A stretch of DNA of 64,000 nt, from positions 66,491,626-66,555,625 of the forward strand of contig CM056379.1 in NCBI GenBank assembly GCA_029718625.1. Direction: 5' to 3'. The position numbers and the translations under genes are program-made. The DNA comes from Synaphobranchus kaupii. Lineage: Eukaryota; Chordata; Actinopteri; Anguilliformes; Synaphobranchidae. Under the pieces are notes generated by a model. It ran no database searches. It had not been told where the DNA came from and was given only the letters and a program-made list of their open reading frames with translations. Below, in pieces: positions 11,507 through 21,205 of the stretch. Each line of letters opens with the position of its first letter. The stretch's first letter is position 1.

Positions 11507-12410
11507 TCCTTTCCAAAAAATTAGAATATCATGGAAAAGTTGTTTTTTTTCCATAATTCCATTCAAAAAGTGAAACTTTCATAGATTATAGATTCATTAC
11601 ACACAAAGTGAAATATTTCTAGCCTTTATTTGTTTCATTTTTCATAATTTTGGCTTACAGCTCCAGAAAACCCCCAAAACAGTATTTCAAGAAATTAGAA
11701 TAGTGTGTCGAAAATCAGCATTTACTTCAGTTATTTCAGAGAATGAGTGGAGTGGCTTGACTCGAGGAATCCGACAGTTGTAGCCCATGTCCCAGATACG
11801 TCTGTACGTGGTGGTTTTTGAAGCACTGACTCCAGCCTCAGTCCACTCCCTCTGCATCTCCGCCAAATTTTGGAATCGTCTTTGCTTGACAATCCGCTGA
11901 AGCCTACGGTCATCTCTTTTGCTTGTGCACCTTCTCCTGCCACATTTTTCCCTTCCACTAAACTTTCTATTGATATGCTTGGACACTGCACTCTGTGAAC
12001 AGCCAGCCTCCTTAGCGATGACCTTTTGTGGCTTACCCATCTTCTGGAGGGTGTCAATGATGGTCTTCTGGCCAATTGTCAAGTCTGCAGTCTTCCCCAT
12101 ACTGAACCAAACTGAAATAAACTTTGCAGGTGTTTTCAGTAAATTAGATGATAGTGTGACACTCAGTCTAAAACATTCATTCTCTGAAATAACTGAAGTA
12201 AATGCTGATTTTCGACACACTATTCTAATTTCTTGAAATACTGTTTTGGGGGTTTTCTGGAGCTGTAAGCCAAAATTATGAAAAATGAAACAAATAAAGG
12301 CTAGACATATTTCACTTTGTGTGTAATGAATCTATAATCTATGAAAGTTTCACTTTTTGAATGGAATTATGAAGAAAAAAAAAACTTTTCCATGATATTC
12401 TAATTTTCTG
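11503..12410 (-). mobile_element. Tc1-like transposon, catalytic domain deleted
   Basis: Long inverted repeats of about 230 bp flank a short core. The left arm begins CAGATCCTTTCC and runs through AATTAGAATATCATGG to about 11745; the right arm covers about 12170-12410. The right tip is shorter than the left and is flanked by TATATA. Such long TIRs with this text are typical of fish Tc1 families. The core keeps only the transposase N-terminus, so the copy is non-autonomous. Confidence 0.8.
11687..12100 (-). CDS. Tc1 transposase DNA-binding domain only
   Basis: From the ATG at 12098-12100 an uninterrupted frame of 137 codons encodes the Tc1 bipartite helix-turn-helix DNA-binding region: a first HTH around GQKTIIDTLQKMGKPQKVIA with AGCSQSAVSKHINRK, a GRRRC basic linker (AT-hook-like), and a second HTH ending TTYRRIWDMGYNCRIPRVKPL. 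Then the catalytic DDE domain is absent; a deletion joins the frame to the opposite TIR, adding about 20 unrelated residues. A product could bind Tc1 ends but not cut them. The frame is open, which is notable in this decayed region, but expression is unknown. The start was chosen because the family begins with MGKT-like sequence here. Confidence 0.6.
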   Translation of the reverse strand: MGKTADLTIGQKTIIDTLQKMGKPQKVIAKEAGCSQSAVSKHINRKFSGREKCGRRRCTSKRDDRRLQRIVKQRRFQNLAEMQREWTEAGVSASKTTTYRRIWDMGYNCRIPRVKPLHSFSEITEVNADFRHTILIS

Positions 12411-12419
12411 TATATATAT

Positions 12420-12810
12420 GAAAATGATGAGCCAATTACAGTACCTTAGTTTCACATGTAAATATAAAATAGCACAAAGAGACTCAAATGATGAAGGAAT
12501 AAGTAAAATTAGATAATGATTTGGTATTATTAGGCATAAATAAAGTTGTCCTCCTATAAGTTGAGGTGGGTTTAAAATGTAATAAAATGATCTTATCCAA
12601 TAATGTACTGATTAGCCTACCATGGCTTTAGCTTTAAAGCATCTCATATCTCGTCTCGGGCTTTGAAAAAAAAAAAAAGAATCTTCAAAATGTTCATAAA
12701 TAAAACATTTTATTTTAGAAAATGCCCTGTGTGAGGTTGTGTAGAAATGCAGAAAATTAGTTTTAAAAGGCAAATTTTTTTGTGGGGGAGGACCCCCAGA
12801 CCCCCACTAT
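12420..12810. other. Harbinger-internal non-coding DNA
   Basis: AT-rich filler between the Tc1 copy and the LINE tail. It contains an A-run near 12667 and a GGGGGAGGACCCCCAGACCCC segment near 12785-12805 reminiscent of DNA-transposon ends. No gene. Confidence 0.4.
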
Positions 12811-13330
12811 CAAATCAAATCATTTATTTATACAGCACATTTCACAACTAGTTGTCACAATACACTTCACAGAAAAACCCAGCCTAAACCCCCACAAGAG
12901 CAAGCGAAAGGTAACAGTGGCAAAAACTCCCCGGTGTAACTAGGAAGAAACCTTGGGAGGAGCCAGACTCAAGGGGGAACCCATCCTCCTCTGGTCGGCT
13001 CCGGGTCTAATGTCTTAATGACCAGCATGGTCAAAACAGCCAATGTCCATGTTAATAGAATTAGCAGCAGATAGATGACTGTCCAGATGTGGCGGCAATG
13101 ATGGTGGGGAACCGGGCGCCGATGGTGAGGAGGGGAGGGGCAAGCGGCGACGGAGAGGAAGCCGGACAGCAGCGGTGAGGGATTCCAGTTGATAGCAACT
13201 CTCTAGATGCGGGGCATAAGCCCCGCCGGCAGAATGTAGAAAAAAAGAGAGAGAGAAAACAGTTAGGGAAAGTGTAATAGAGCAACAGGAGCACCAACTG
13301 GTGGGGTGGGGGGGGACAAGTGCCCCCGCC
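12811..13330 (-). repeat. LINE 3' UTR fragment (L2/CR1-like)
   Basis: Reverse-complemented, the segment near 12811-12950 reads through a stretch ending GTGCTGTATAAATAAATG and a TTGAT tail. This is the 3' end style of fish L2/CR1-type LINEs, also seen at 14300-14570 and 21635-21710. The more distal, GC-rich part (about 13060-13230) is internal 3' UTR. No RT is attached. Confidence 0.55.
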
Positions 13331-13463
13331 AGGAGTAATCTATAGCTGCAAATTCAAATATACTAAATTCAAATTCAAATACTTTCGTCAGTTATTGAGC
13401 TCCATACATACGCTCACATTTAGGATGAATTCCAAGATTCATTTATAAATGAGGCCCTAGAAC

Positions 13464-14008
13464 TACACTGCCTGGCCAAAAAAAAAGTTGCGCACTAATA
13501 TTTTGTTGGACCGCCTTTAGCTTTGATTACGGCGCGCATTCGTCATGGCATTTTTTCGACAACCTTATGCAACGTCACAACATTTATTTCCGTCCAGAGT
13601 TGCATTAATTTTTGGCCGAGATTTTGTATTGACGACGGGAGAGTCAAACCACTCCGTAAAGTCTTCTCCAGCACATCCCAAAGACTTTCAATGGGGTTAA
13701 GGTCAGGACTCTGGTGGCCAATTCATGTGTGAAAATGATTCCTCATGCTCCCTTAACCACTCTTTCACAATTTGAGCCCGATGAATCTTGGCATTGTCAT
13801 CCTGGAATATGCCCATTGATGGGATAACCTGGTCATTCAGTACATTCAGGTACTCAGCTGACTTAATTTTATTGCTGCATAACGTTGATGAGCCTAGACC
13901 TGAACAATTGAAGCAACCCCAGATCATAACACTGCCTCCAGAGGCTTGTACAGTGGGCACTATGCATGACGGGTGCAATGGCAAGTTTTTTTTTGGCCAG
14001 GCAGTGTA
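13464..14008 (-). mobile_element. Tc1-like deletion derivative
   Basis: Inverted ends CACTGCCTGGCCAAAAAAAA and its complement are flanked by TA on both sides (13464-13465 and 14007-14008), the Tc1/mariner target signature. It lies 6 bp to the right of the Harbinger right end. Only a central part of transposase remains. Confidence 0.85.
13640..14006 (-). pseudogene. Tc1 transposase catalytic fragment
   Basis: The minus-strand frame contains [12 protein letters not shown] near its start, then [21 protein letters not shown], which holds the second catalytic Asp (QDDN), and WLREHEESF. After a frameshift near 13715 a [15 protein letters not shown] segment with the third acidic residue is readable. 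The N-terminal DNA-binding domain and first catalytic Asp are absent, replaced directly by the TIR. Inactive remnant. Confidence 0.75.
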
Positions 14009-14059
14009 CCTCATATCACCCCCAAGGAGACGGGCTAATTAATTGATTGCCCCGTAAAG

Positions 14060-14885
14060 GACCAACTAGCCAAGTGTTTCTATCAGCAGAATGATCCTTG
14101 GGACAACCTCCTACATTCAGTTCAGTTGGCCTATAGTATACATACTAGCACAGAATACGAACCCTTCTTCCTAGTACATGGACGGGAAGCATGCATGCCC
14201 TTCAACCTGTTGTTTTCTACACTAGAACCTTCCTCCTCGGCCTCTGCATCACCCCGTCCCTTTGAACTGATTATTGAATTGACTATTATCAGTCAACCTT
14301 TAGTCTAAACCGGGCCGGCCAGCGAAGGATGGGCACCCCCTCTCTAGCCAGGTTCCTTCCGAGATTTCTTCCCACTGGGGAGTTTTTTCTCGCCACTGTT
14401 CAGTGTTTTTTCTCCCCATACCGGGGAGTTTTTTACCTCATTTTGCTGGTTGGGGGCTAAGGCCTGTTTTTTTTGCTCGACTTCCTTCTGTTTCCCTGTG
14501 CAGCGTCTTTGTGACAGTTCTCTGTAAAAAATGCTATACAAATAAAATTTAATTGAATATACGTAGGTACTCCAGCAGAGTATGCTGCAACAGTGTGCCG
14601 TAAACTGCAGCTGTGTAAACCGGATTAGCCATGAGCAGAGACAGCAGGCTCATTTCCAACAGAAGGTGCAGTATTATAAAAGACTGAAATACTCATAGTA
14701 TAAAGAAGGTGACCTGGTCTGGCTGGAAGATCCAGGCCATTCTAGACTCAAACTGACCCCATGATGGAGGGGACCCTACATTGTCATTGTGGCCAAGTAG
14801 CCTGCGGAGGGTGATGGTGTAGTGTATGCCGTAAGGAGGCAGCATATGGCAGAGTGGGAAATTTCCCAGGGAAATTAGCACCCGC
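14060..14885 (+). pseudogene. Ty3/gypsy integrase C-terminal fragment, split by a LINE tail
   Basis: The left piece (about 14060-14260) reads LAYSIHTSTEYEPFFLVHG and REACMPFNLL, the segment after the integrase catalytic core. After the interruption at 14300-14570, the frame-disturbed right piece (about 14580-14800) shows a Glu/Gln-rich YYKRL region and a GDLVWLEDPG-like GPY/F-domain approach. Several stops are present. No LTRs are attached. The two pieces align as one ancestral region with the LINE tail inserted between them. Confidence 0.6.
14300..14570 (+). repeat. LINE 3' tail (L2/CR1-like), inserted
   Basis: Contains GGTTCCTTCCGAGATTTC, two GGGGAGTTTTTT segments, CTTTGTGACAGTTCTCTG and the terminal ATGCTATACAAATAAAATTT, the well-known end of fish L2/CR1-type LINEs. 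It interrupts the gypsy integrase scrap, so it is the younger of the two. Confidence 0.65.
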
Positions 14886-15158
14886 CAAATGTAGGTAGAT
14901 TTCAGAATTGTCGGGTAAATGTATCAAACCTACCCGCCACAGTGGCATGTAGCAATGTGGATATAAAAAATTTTAAAAAACATCAGCGTCCGTATTCGCA
15001 ACACATTTTATCTTACCATTACAAGTTCTCCTATGTGGCAGAAAAGGTTCCTAGTTAAGAGTTTAATCTTAAAATCTATTCACAAAGCTGCTGAGACCAA
15101 TTTTTACTAAGGAATGAGGAGGACTCTTAAGCTAAGAGAAAGGGCGGGGTTGACCTCG

Positions 15159-15347
15159 CTATGGATGACGTTGTGTTTCATGAACATGCTTACTTATAGA
15201 ATAAGGATGAAGTCGACTTAATTTTAGTTGGCGAACATCAACAGGAAACCGTATGAATTGTCGGATGGTGCGGGGTCTGCAGAGGGCATTTATTGTTTGG
15301 TGTAATATTCTAATGACTGAGATATTCCCAGTTTGTCTGCGCTGCAT
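15159..15347 (-). pseudogene. Harbinger (HARBI1-like) transposase fragment
   Basis: The minus frame reads SVIRILHQTINALCRPRTIR then QFIRFPVDVRQLKL, resembling the helical segment of PIF/Harbinger transposase just before the first catalytic Asp (usual form: QPTVSRI..TLTAL....RQFI.FP). The catalytic IDGTHV block is not seen. Nearby DNA (about 14980-15130) has TCCGTATTCGCAACAC- and TCTTAAGC-type text common at Harbinger ends. Modest support because similarity is short. Confidence 0.4.
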
Positions 15348-15399
15348 TAATGCATTTTATCTGTGGCCAAGTAGCCTAGCCTAGCGTAGATTTGACAAA

Positions 15400-15619
15400 A
15401 CCTTGATCTCATTAGGTTGTGCCTGATTTATGTTCTCCTGACCTTTTGATTTTGTTTCTTGCCTTCGCTTTTTGGATTGTGTTTTTGTACTTTTGCCGTG
15501 ATCACCTGGTTTTGACTACTGCCTGTTCCTGACTACGATTCTGCCTTTTCCTCGTGGCTTTTGCCACTAATAAACTTCGGTTTATTTTTCAAGTACTGTC
15601 TGCACTTGATTCCCTACTG
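15400..15619 (+). repeat. LTR-like repeat, left part (split by the 10.5-kb insertion)
   Basis: C/T-rich text with CTGTTCCTGACTACGATTC, an AATAAACTTCGG polyadenylation-type segment and CTGCACTTGATTCCCTACTG. Removing 15620-26149 and one target copy joins it to CACCCTGACA at 26158, giving an end of the TGACA type found on fish gypsy-like LTRs. No internal region is attached, so a solo LTR is the simplest reading. Confidence 0.45.
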
Positions 15620-16559
15620 TAGAGTTGTAGTACTCGAGACTGGTCTTGGTCTCGAGACCGGTCTTGAGACCATATTTTGAAGGTCTCGGTCTTGTCTTGG
15701 AATCGACTGCATTTTGACTTGGTCTTTTCATGGTCTCAAGACCGGTCGAGACCAGGGGCGTGTCCGGGGGGGTGGGGGGATGTGGCACCCGCAGAAATTT
15801 GATTGGCCACCACGGAAAACTAGTTACAGATGACAAAAATATGCAAAAATATGCTACTATTTGATATCATTGATTTATAGGTTTAGTGGACGGAAACTTT
15901 GCTAGATTGCTAGATAAAACCACACATTAACGATTTAAATATTAATTTACCTCAAAGCATAGGCCTGGCTGTAAATAATGTTAGGCTAACCACTTATTTT
16001 TTCCTGTACCCCAAGTCGCATCACATACATCACAAAGACCGACAGCCAGCTCACTCACCAGAGTCTGTCTGCACTCTGCAGTTGAACACTGAACAGTAAC
16101 AGTGCCATTATGTGGGTCTCACGAGTCGTTGTGTTACAATCGCAATAATATTTTGTAGCTCAACTGAAACTGCTACTGCAGGAGAAACACAGCCCCTCTC
16201 TTTGTCAGACGTTCAGTCTCACTGTGAGAAGGCGCGAACGTTATTGTTCAGTAAGTATTAACCTATATGAACCAGATTCTTATAAATATGCATAATTAGG
16301 CCTCTATAATTTTCCATTTTCTTTTTCATCCCCAGTGAACTATAGTCGTCCATGGATGGCTAAATTGTGTTGGAAACGCGTCTTGGAAGCCTTTTCAATG
16401 GCATTTTGTGGCATTTCGCGCACTGGGTCAGATTATACCAAACTGTTTATCTATATGTCACGTTTTCGGTCAAGGATGTTCGCCAAATTCAATAAACCTA
16501 TGATCTGCGTTAGGTTACCTGATCCTGAGGTAAAAGGTAACTAGATAAGGAAACGTTAC

Positions 16560-16898
16560 TGTGGCGAGGTGAGCACCACCGCTCTAGTGCAAAGACAGAA
16601 ACCACGCAGGTTGGTGGAGAGAACACGGTTTTTATTCGTGTCTCTCTCTGATCTCTTACAAACACACAACACACAAAACACACGTTTTTCAGCTCTTTTC
16701 CCTGCAGATGTTCCGGCCGGCTTTTATGCACTCAGGCTCACTGTCGAACAATCAAGGCAATTGGTTAATTGATACAAACAATAATACAATCAATCGTTAC
16801 CAATTGCATGATTCCCGAGAGCTGTGTCGGCTCCACAAACCACACGCGTTCACTCTCTCTCTTGCCGGCAGCGCCTAAAACCACGCCCCCCTACCACA
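16560..16898 (-). repeat. 3' LTR of Gmr1-type element
   Basis: Starts TGTGGCGAGG and ends CTACCACA on the plus strand; 339 bp. It differs from the other LTR at four positions that I can see (near 16595, 16688, 16702, 16743). A minus-strand AATAAAAACC segment may act in polyadenylation. Just inside, at about 16899-16915, the minus strand is G-rich (GGCGGTGGGGG), the likely polypurine tract. Confidence 0.95.
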
Positions 16899-16915
16899 TA
16901 CCCCCACCGCCCGAC

Positions 16916-17920
16916 TTAGGCCGGGAAGCCATCCGGCCGATGACCGACCCCCCCCTCCTCCTCCCCCACCGGGCGAGAGAGAAAGTCCGCCACCACCATC
17001 TGCGCTCCCGGCCTATGAATCACCTTGAAATTAAAAGGCTGTAAAGCCAGATACCAACGAGTGATTTGGGCGTTAGTATCCTTCATGCGGTGAAGCCATT
17101 GGAGGGGAGCATGGTCCGAACAAAGGGTGAATGGGCGACCCAGTAGGTAATAACGGAGGGACCCGACCGCCCACCGAATGGCCAGACACTCTTTCTCGAC
17201 CGTGCTGTACTTAGCTTCGCGTTGTGATAGTTTCCTGCTAATGTACAGCACTGGTCGGTCGACCCCCTCCACCTGCTGCGTCAAAACGGCCCCCAGCCCT
17301 CTGTCCGATGCGTCTGTCTGCACATTAAAAGGGAGAGAGAAGTTAGGGGTGAACAGGAGTGGTTTCCCACAAAGAGCTTCCTTCACCCGCTCAAACGCCT
17401 GTCGGCACAATTCCGTCCACTGGACCGGATCTGAGGCACCTTTCCGAGTCAAGTCGGTTAGGGGACTGGTCAGCTCCGAGAAGGCAGGAATAAACCTTCT
17501 GTAGTAGCCAGCCAGCCCCAAAAACCTCCTCACCTCTTTTTTTGTCTTGGGTCGGAGGCAGGTCGCAATCGCTGCGGTTTTGTCCACTAGAGGCCGCACC
17601 TGTCCACTTCCCAAGTGGTACCCCAAATACCGTACCTCCGCTCGGCCAATTGCACACTTCTTTGGGTTAGCCGTGAGCCCCGCCTGTCTCAGGGACTCTA
17701 ACACCGCCCCCACATGCCGCACATGCTGAGCCCAGCTGTTGCTGTGGATGATAATGTCATCCAGATAGGCTGCAGCGAAAGCAGCATGCAGACGCAGCAC
17801 CCTGTCCATGAGACGTTGAAATGTGGCAGGGGCCCCGAATAACCCAAACGGAAGTGTCCGAAATTGGTACAACCCGTCCGGAGCGGAGAAAGCCGTTTTT
17901 TCCTTGGACTCTGGAGACAA
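16916..17920 (-). pseudogene. Gmr1-type pol, second half: RT palm/thumb and RNase H
   Basis: A 334-codon frame carrying the rest of pol after a frameshift. RT motifs: FRTLPFGLFGAPATFQRLMD (residues about 20-39) and AYLDDIIIHS with the catalytic Asp pair at 54-55; then the FLGLAGYYRRFI thumb segment. RNase H follows: TDASDRGLGAVL (Asp 203), the VEKECLAIRWAV helix with its catalytic Glu, and CSDHAPLQW (Asp 269). It ends at PVGEEEGGVGHR with no integrase after it, confirming the domain order. It would synthesise cDNA from element RNA in cytoplasmic particles. Confidence 0.9.
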
Positions 17921-17943
17921 GGGAATCTGCCAGTAGCCTTTGG

Positions 17944-19809
17944 TTAAATCCAGTGTCGAAAAAAACGAGCTGTGCCCAGCCGATCCAAGAGTTCGTCGAC
18001 CCGAGGCATTGGATAGGCATCAAAACGTGACACTTCATTCACCTTACGATAGTCTACACAGAACCGAATAGATCCATCCGGCTTACCCACTAGCACGATG
18101 GGACTATTCCAGGCACTGTTAGACTCCTCTATTACCCCCAATTCCAGCATTGCCTTTATTTCTGCCTGAACCAATTTCTTTTTATGTTCCGGTAGTCTAT
18201 AGGGCCGTGAACGCGCCGTCACGCCCGGGGTTGTCTCAATGTGGTGGTTTATGAGGTTAGTGCGACCTGGTAGAGGGGAAAACACATCCGCAAACCGCGT
18301 TTGCAACAAGGCAAGATCCGCTCTCTGGTTCGGTAGGAGATGGCTATCCGAAAGGGGTGAGGTTTGATCGGTAGAATTTGGTACCTCAGGCCCCAGCTCA
18401 TCTCTCTCCTGATCTACCGTGACCAGAGAGACCGGTACCACCTCTTTCCATGCTTTTAGTAGATTGAGGTGATAAATCTGTTTCGCCCCCTCTCTATCAG
18501 ATCGCACCACCTCATAATCGACTTCCCCCACTCGTCGTGTAACCACGAAGGGTCCTTGCCACTTGGCGAGTAATTTTGTGCTGGACGTCGGGAGTAATAC
18601 CAGGACTTTATCTCCCGGTGAAAATTGACGTAGCTTAGTTCCTCTATCGTAGTGCTTCTGCTGACGTTCCTGAGCCTCGAGCAAATTCTCCCGTGACAAT
18701 CTACCCAGTGTATGGAGTTTTGCTCGCAGGTCCATGACGTACTGAATTTCGTTTTTACTGGGACTTGGACCCTCCTCCCAGCTTTCCTTAACTAGATCCA
18801 AGATACCCCGTGGTCGCCTACCGAACAGCAATTCAAAGGGAGAAAATCCCGTGGAGGCCTGGGGAACCTCTCGCACTGCAAACAAGAGAGGAACTAACCA
18901 CTTATCCCAATTTCGGCTATCATCGTGTACGAACTTCCGAATCATAGACTTCAAAGTCCTATTAAAACGCTCCACGAGCCCATCTGTTTGCGGATGGTAT
19001 ACGCTGGTTTTAATAGCCTGAACCCCCAATAATTCATATAATTCACATAATGTGCGTGACATAAACGAAGTGCCTTGATCCGTCAGAATCTCTTTCGGGA
19101 TTCCGACGCGGGAGATTATCTGAAACAAAGCCTGCGCAACACTCTTAGCCGAAATATTGCGTAACGACACTGCTTCGGGATACCTAGTTGCATAATCCAC
19201 CAGAACTAACACAAATCGGTATCCCTGCGTGCTTCTGTCAAATGGCCCGATGAGATCCATGCCCACTCTATCAAAAGGGACCTCAATTAACGGTAGAGGG
19301 CGCAACGGCACTTTTGGGATGGCCGGGGAATTCACTAGCTGACAGTCTGGGCAGGACGCACACCACCGACGTACGTCCGCCCAAATGCCCGGCCAATAGA
19401 ACCGGGCCATTATCCGGTTTAGTGTTTTCTCATACCCTAAATGACCAGCCATGGGGTTGTAATGAGCCGCCTGGAAAATCATTTCCCGGCGGCTTTTAGG
19501 TACCAACAACTGGGTCATCTCCTCACCTGTCTGAGTGTCACGACTCACTGTGTACAATCTGTCCTTAATGATTACAAAATATGGGTGAGTGCGTGCAGCG
19601 TCAGGGCGCACCAGCTGACCATCCACATACACGACCTGATCAAAGGCAAAGCGTAGGGTGTCGTCGCGAGACTGCGCGAGTGGGAAATCCTCCACGGGGT
19701 GGAACACCGGCACCTGGGGAGTCTCCACCGGAGGCTCTCCCGGAGCCGTCCCCCCCCCCGGCAGTGTCGGGCGACCCCGCGTCACCACTGTCAACTGCAC
19801 ACACGTCAC
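17944..19809 (-). pseudogene. Gmr1-type pol, first half: integrase then RT fingers
   Basis: A 621-codon frame. The integrase zinc region is HYNPMAGHLGYEKTL with CASCPDC (His 116, His 123, Cys 153, Cys 156). The core has Asp 185 (MDLIGPF), Asp 244 (ILTDQGTSF) and Glu 280 (YHPQTDGLVE), an exact D,D-35-E spacing. A GPF-type C-terminal module (KWQGPFVVT, VDYEVV) follows, then the RT N-terminus (AWNSPIVLVGKPDGSIRFCV, DYRKVNEVSRFDAYPMPRVD). The frame is lost at 17959-17965, a run of seven A on the plus strand, inside RT motif A; the next frame resumes at once, so a one-base loss or assembly error in the homopolymer is likely. The listed first codon is GTG; translation probably arrives from gag by frameshift or reinitiation. 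Confidence 0.9.
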
Positions 19810-21140
19810 ACTTCCCTAGCGGTCGTGATCAGCTTCTCAGCTACCTGTTTAAACCCCGCCCAATCCGTGCCAAAAATCAGAGGGTGCGAGAGGCGGGAGC
19901 TAACCGCAGCCTCTAGAATATGCTTTTTTTCTTTGACATGAATTTCCACTGGCACTATAGGGTACTTGTGTATATCCCCATGCACACACCTAATAGATAC
20001 CCAACGTGCCGTCACCAACGCCTCTGGCCGAACCAGGCTCTGTAGGATCATGGACTGCATCGCCCCTGAGTCCAACAGTGCCCGGTGTTCACTCCCTTGC
20101 ACCCTTACCGGAATGCAGTACGCCCCGTCTAGATCGGGAGCGGAGGTGGGCGGGCCGACGACACGGACCACCTGCCCCACCTCCATGAGCGGACAATCGC
20201 GGCGCAGGTGGCCCGGCTGTCCGCACCGCCAACACCCCGGTCCAGGCGTCTGAGGAGCTCCCTGTGGGCCGGACTGCACCGCCACTGAGCCTGAGAGGGG
20301 AGAAGGAGGAGAACAACCAAATGGGTTAACACGAGGGAAGGAGGGGTTTTGGGGACGGGAAACGGGAAGGGAAACGGGAAGGGGAACAGCATGGGTGATG
20401 AATTTTTTTTTTTGGGGCGCTGGCTCCGGCTTCTGCTGCTGGGTGAAGGGGTGTTGTGCCAGGTGGTCCTCCGCCAGGGTGACGGCGACGTCCAGGTTGG
20501 TGGGCCGGTGGCACTGGACCCAGCTGGCCGTATACAACGGCAACCCTGCGGTGAAGCGCTCGAGGACCACCTGCTCCACGACTCCAGCAGCGGACCGTAG
20601 TTCCGGCTGTAGCCAGCGCCTCGCCATGTCCGTCAGCCGCTGGGCGTAGGCAAATGGCCGGTCCTCTCCCGTCAGGGTGGTCTCCCGGAAGCGACGTCGG
20701 TGGTCCTCCGGGCTGAATCCCATTCGGTCGAGGACCGCCTTCTTCAGATTTCTGAAGTCCTTCCTAGCGGCTGCCGGCAGGCTATGCGCCGCCTGTTGCG
20801 CCTCCCCTGATAAGAGGGGCAGGAGACGTACCGACCACTCTTCCAGTGGCCACCGGCACGTCTCCGCTGCCACCTCAAACGCCTCGAGGAAGGCCTGAGC
20901 GTCATCGTCCGCTGTCATCTTCGGAAGGTGGAATTTCGGGGACGAGACGCTCTGCCTTCCCCTGGAACCCCCGGCAGCAGCCAGCTGTAACAGCGCCTGT
21001 GTCTGGAGGCTAGACTGCTCCCGCAGGGCTTGCATCTGCTCGGCGTGAGCAGCCGACTGTTGCACCTGCATCGCAGCTAGCCCCTCCAGTAATTTTCCCA
21101 GCGCTGTTACTGATATTGGCTGCTCCTGGCTGTTATCCAT
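19806..21140 (-). CDS. Gmr1-type Gag-protease
   Basis: An intact 444-codon frame starting at ATG 21140 with a coiled, Gln/Ala-rich N-terminus (about 1-65). Residues about 148-228 (RRFRETTL..., YAQRLTDMARRWLQPEL, VVLERFTAGLPLYTASWV, TLAEDHLA) strongly resemble the vertebrate SCAN domain, which is known to have arisen from a Gmr1-like capsid. A single CCHC zinc knuckle CWRCGQPGHLRRDC spans 303-316 and binds RNA. An aspartic protease follows with ALLDSGA at 354-360. The stop TGA overlaps the pol frame, which is shifted by -1 and opens only a few bases before it; I see no obvious slippery heptamer. The gag is intact, so this copy might still supply capsid in trans. Confidence 0.92.
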   Translation of the reverse strand: MDNSQEQPISVTALGKLLEGLAAMQVQQSAAHAEQMQALREQSSLQTQALLQLAAAGGSRGRQSVSSPKFHLPKMTADDDAQAFLEAFEVAAETCRWPLEEWSVRLLPLLSGEAQQAAHSLPAAARKDFRNLKKAVLDRMGFSPEDHRRRFRETTLTGEDRPFAYAQRLTDMARRWLQPELRSAAGVVEQVVLERFTAGLPLYTASWVQCHRPTNLDVAVTLAEDHLAQHPFTQQQKPEPAPQKKKFITHAVPLPVSLPVSRPQNPSFPRVNPFGCSPPSPLSGSVAVQSGPQGAPQTPGPGCWRCGQPGHLRRDCPLMEVGQVVRVVGPPTSAPDLDGAYCIPVRVQGSEHRALLDSGAMQSMILQSLVRPEALVTARWVSIRCVHGDIHKYPIVPVEIHVKEKKHILEAAVSSRLSHPLIFGTDWAGFKQVAEKLITTAREV

Positions 21141-21185
21141 GGCTTATAAAAAACCGTCCTGTCTTCTGCACCGTTTCGCTTTTAT

Positions 21186-21204
21186 ATCCCCGTACGGGCC
21201 ACCA
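21186..21204 (-). promoter_or_regulatory. Primer-binding site of Gmr1-type element
   Basis: One base inside the 5' LTR the minus strand reads TGGTGGCCCGTACGGGGAT. Starting with TGG, complementary to a tRNA CCA end, is the expected form. I could not name the cognate tRNA. Downstream of it gag starts at 21140. Confidence 0.7.
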
Positions 21205-21205
21205 C

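Larger units (their letters stand above)
7401..13457. mobile_element. PIF/Harbinger-type element with nested insertions
   Basis: The left end GGGCCTCATGTATAAA matches the inverted right end at 13442-13457 at 15 of 16 positions. Both ends are flanked by the 3-bp duplication TAG (7398-7400, 13458-13460). A 3-bp duplication and this TIR fit PIF/Harbinger elements of fish. No transposase is left. Inside are the X foldback (8017-11467), a Tc1 element (11503-12410) and a LINE tail (about 12811-13330). Without these the element is roughly 1.2 kb. Confidence 0.7.

Noticed and set aside
16335..16544. A 69-codon plus-strand frame left of the gypsy LTR
   Set aside because: No similarity, no context, and length expected by chance.
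19314..20898. Plus-strand open frames opposite gag and integrase
   Set aside because: Shadows of the minus-strand gag-pol frames in GC-rich sequence.
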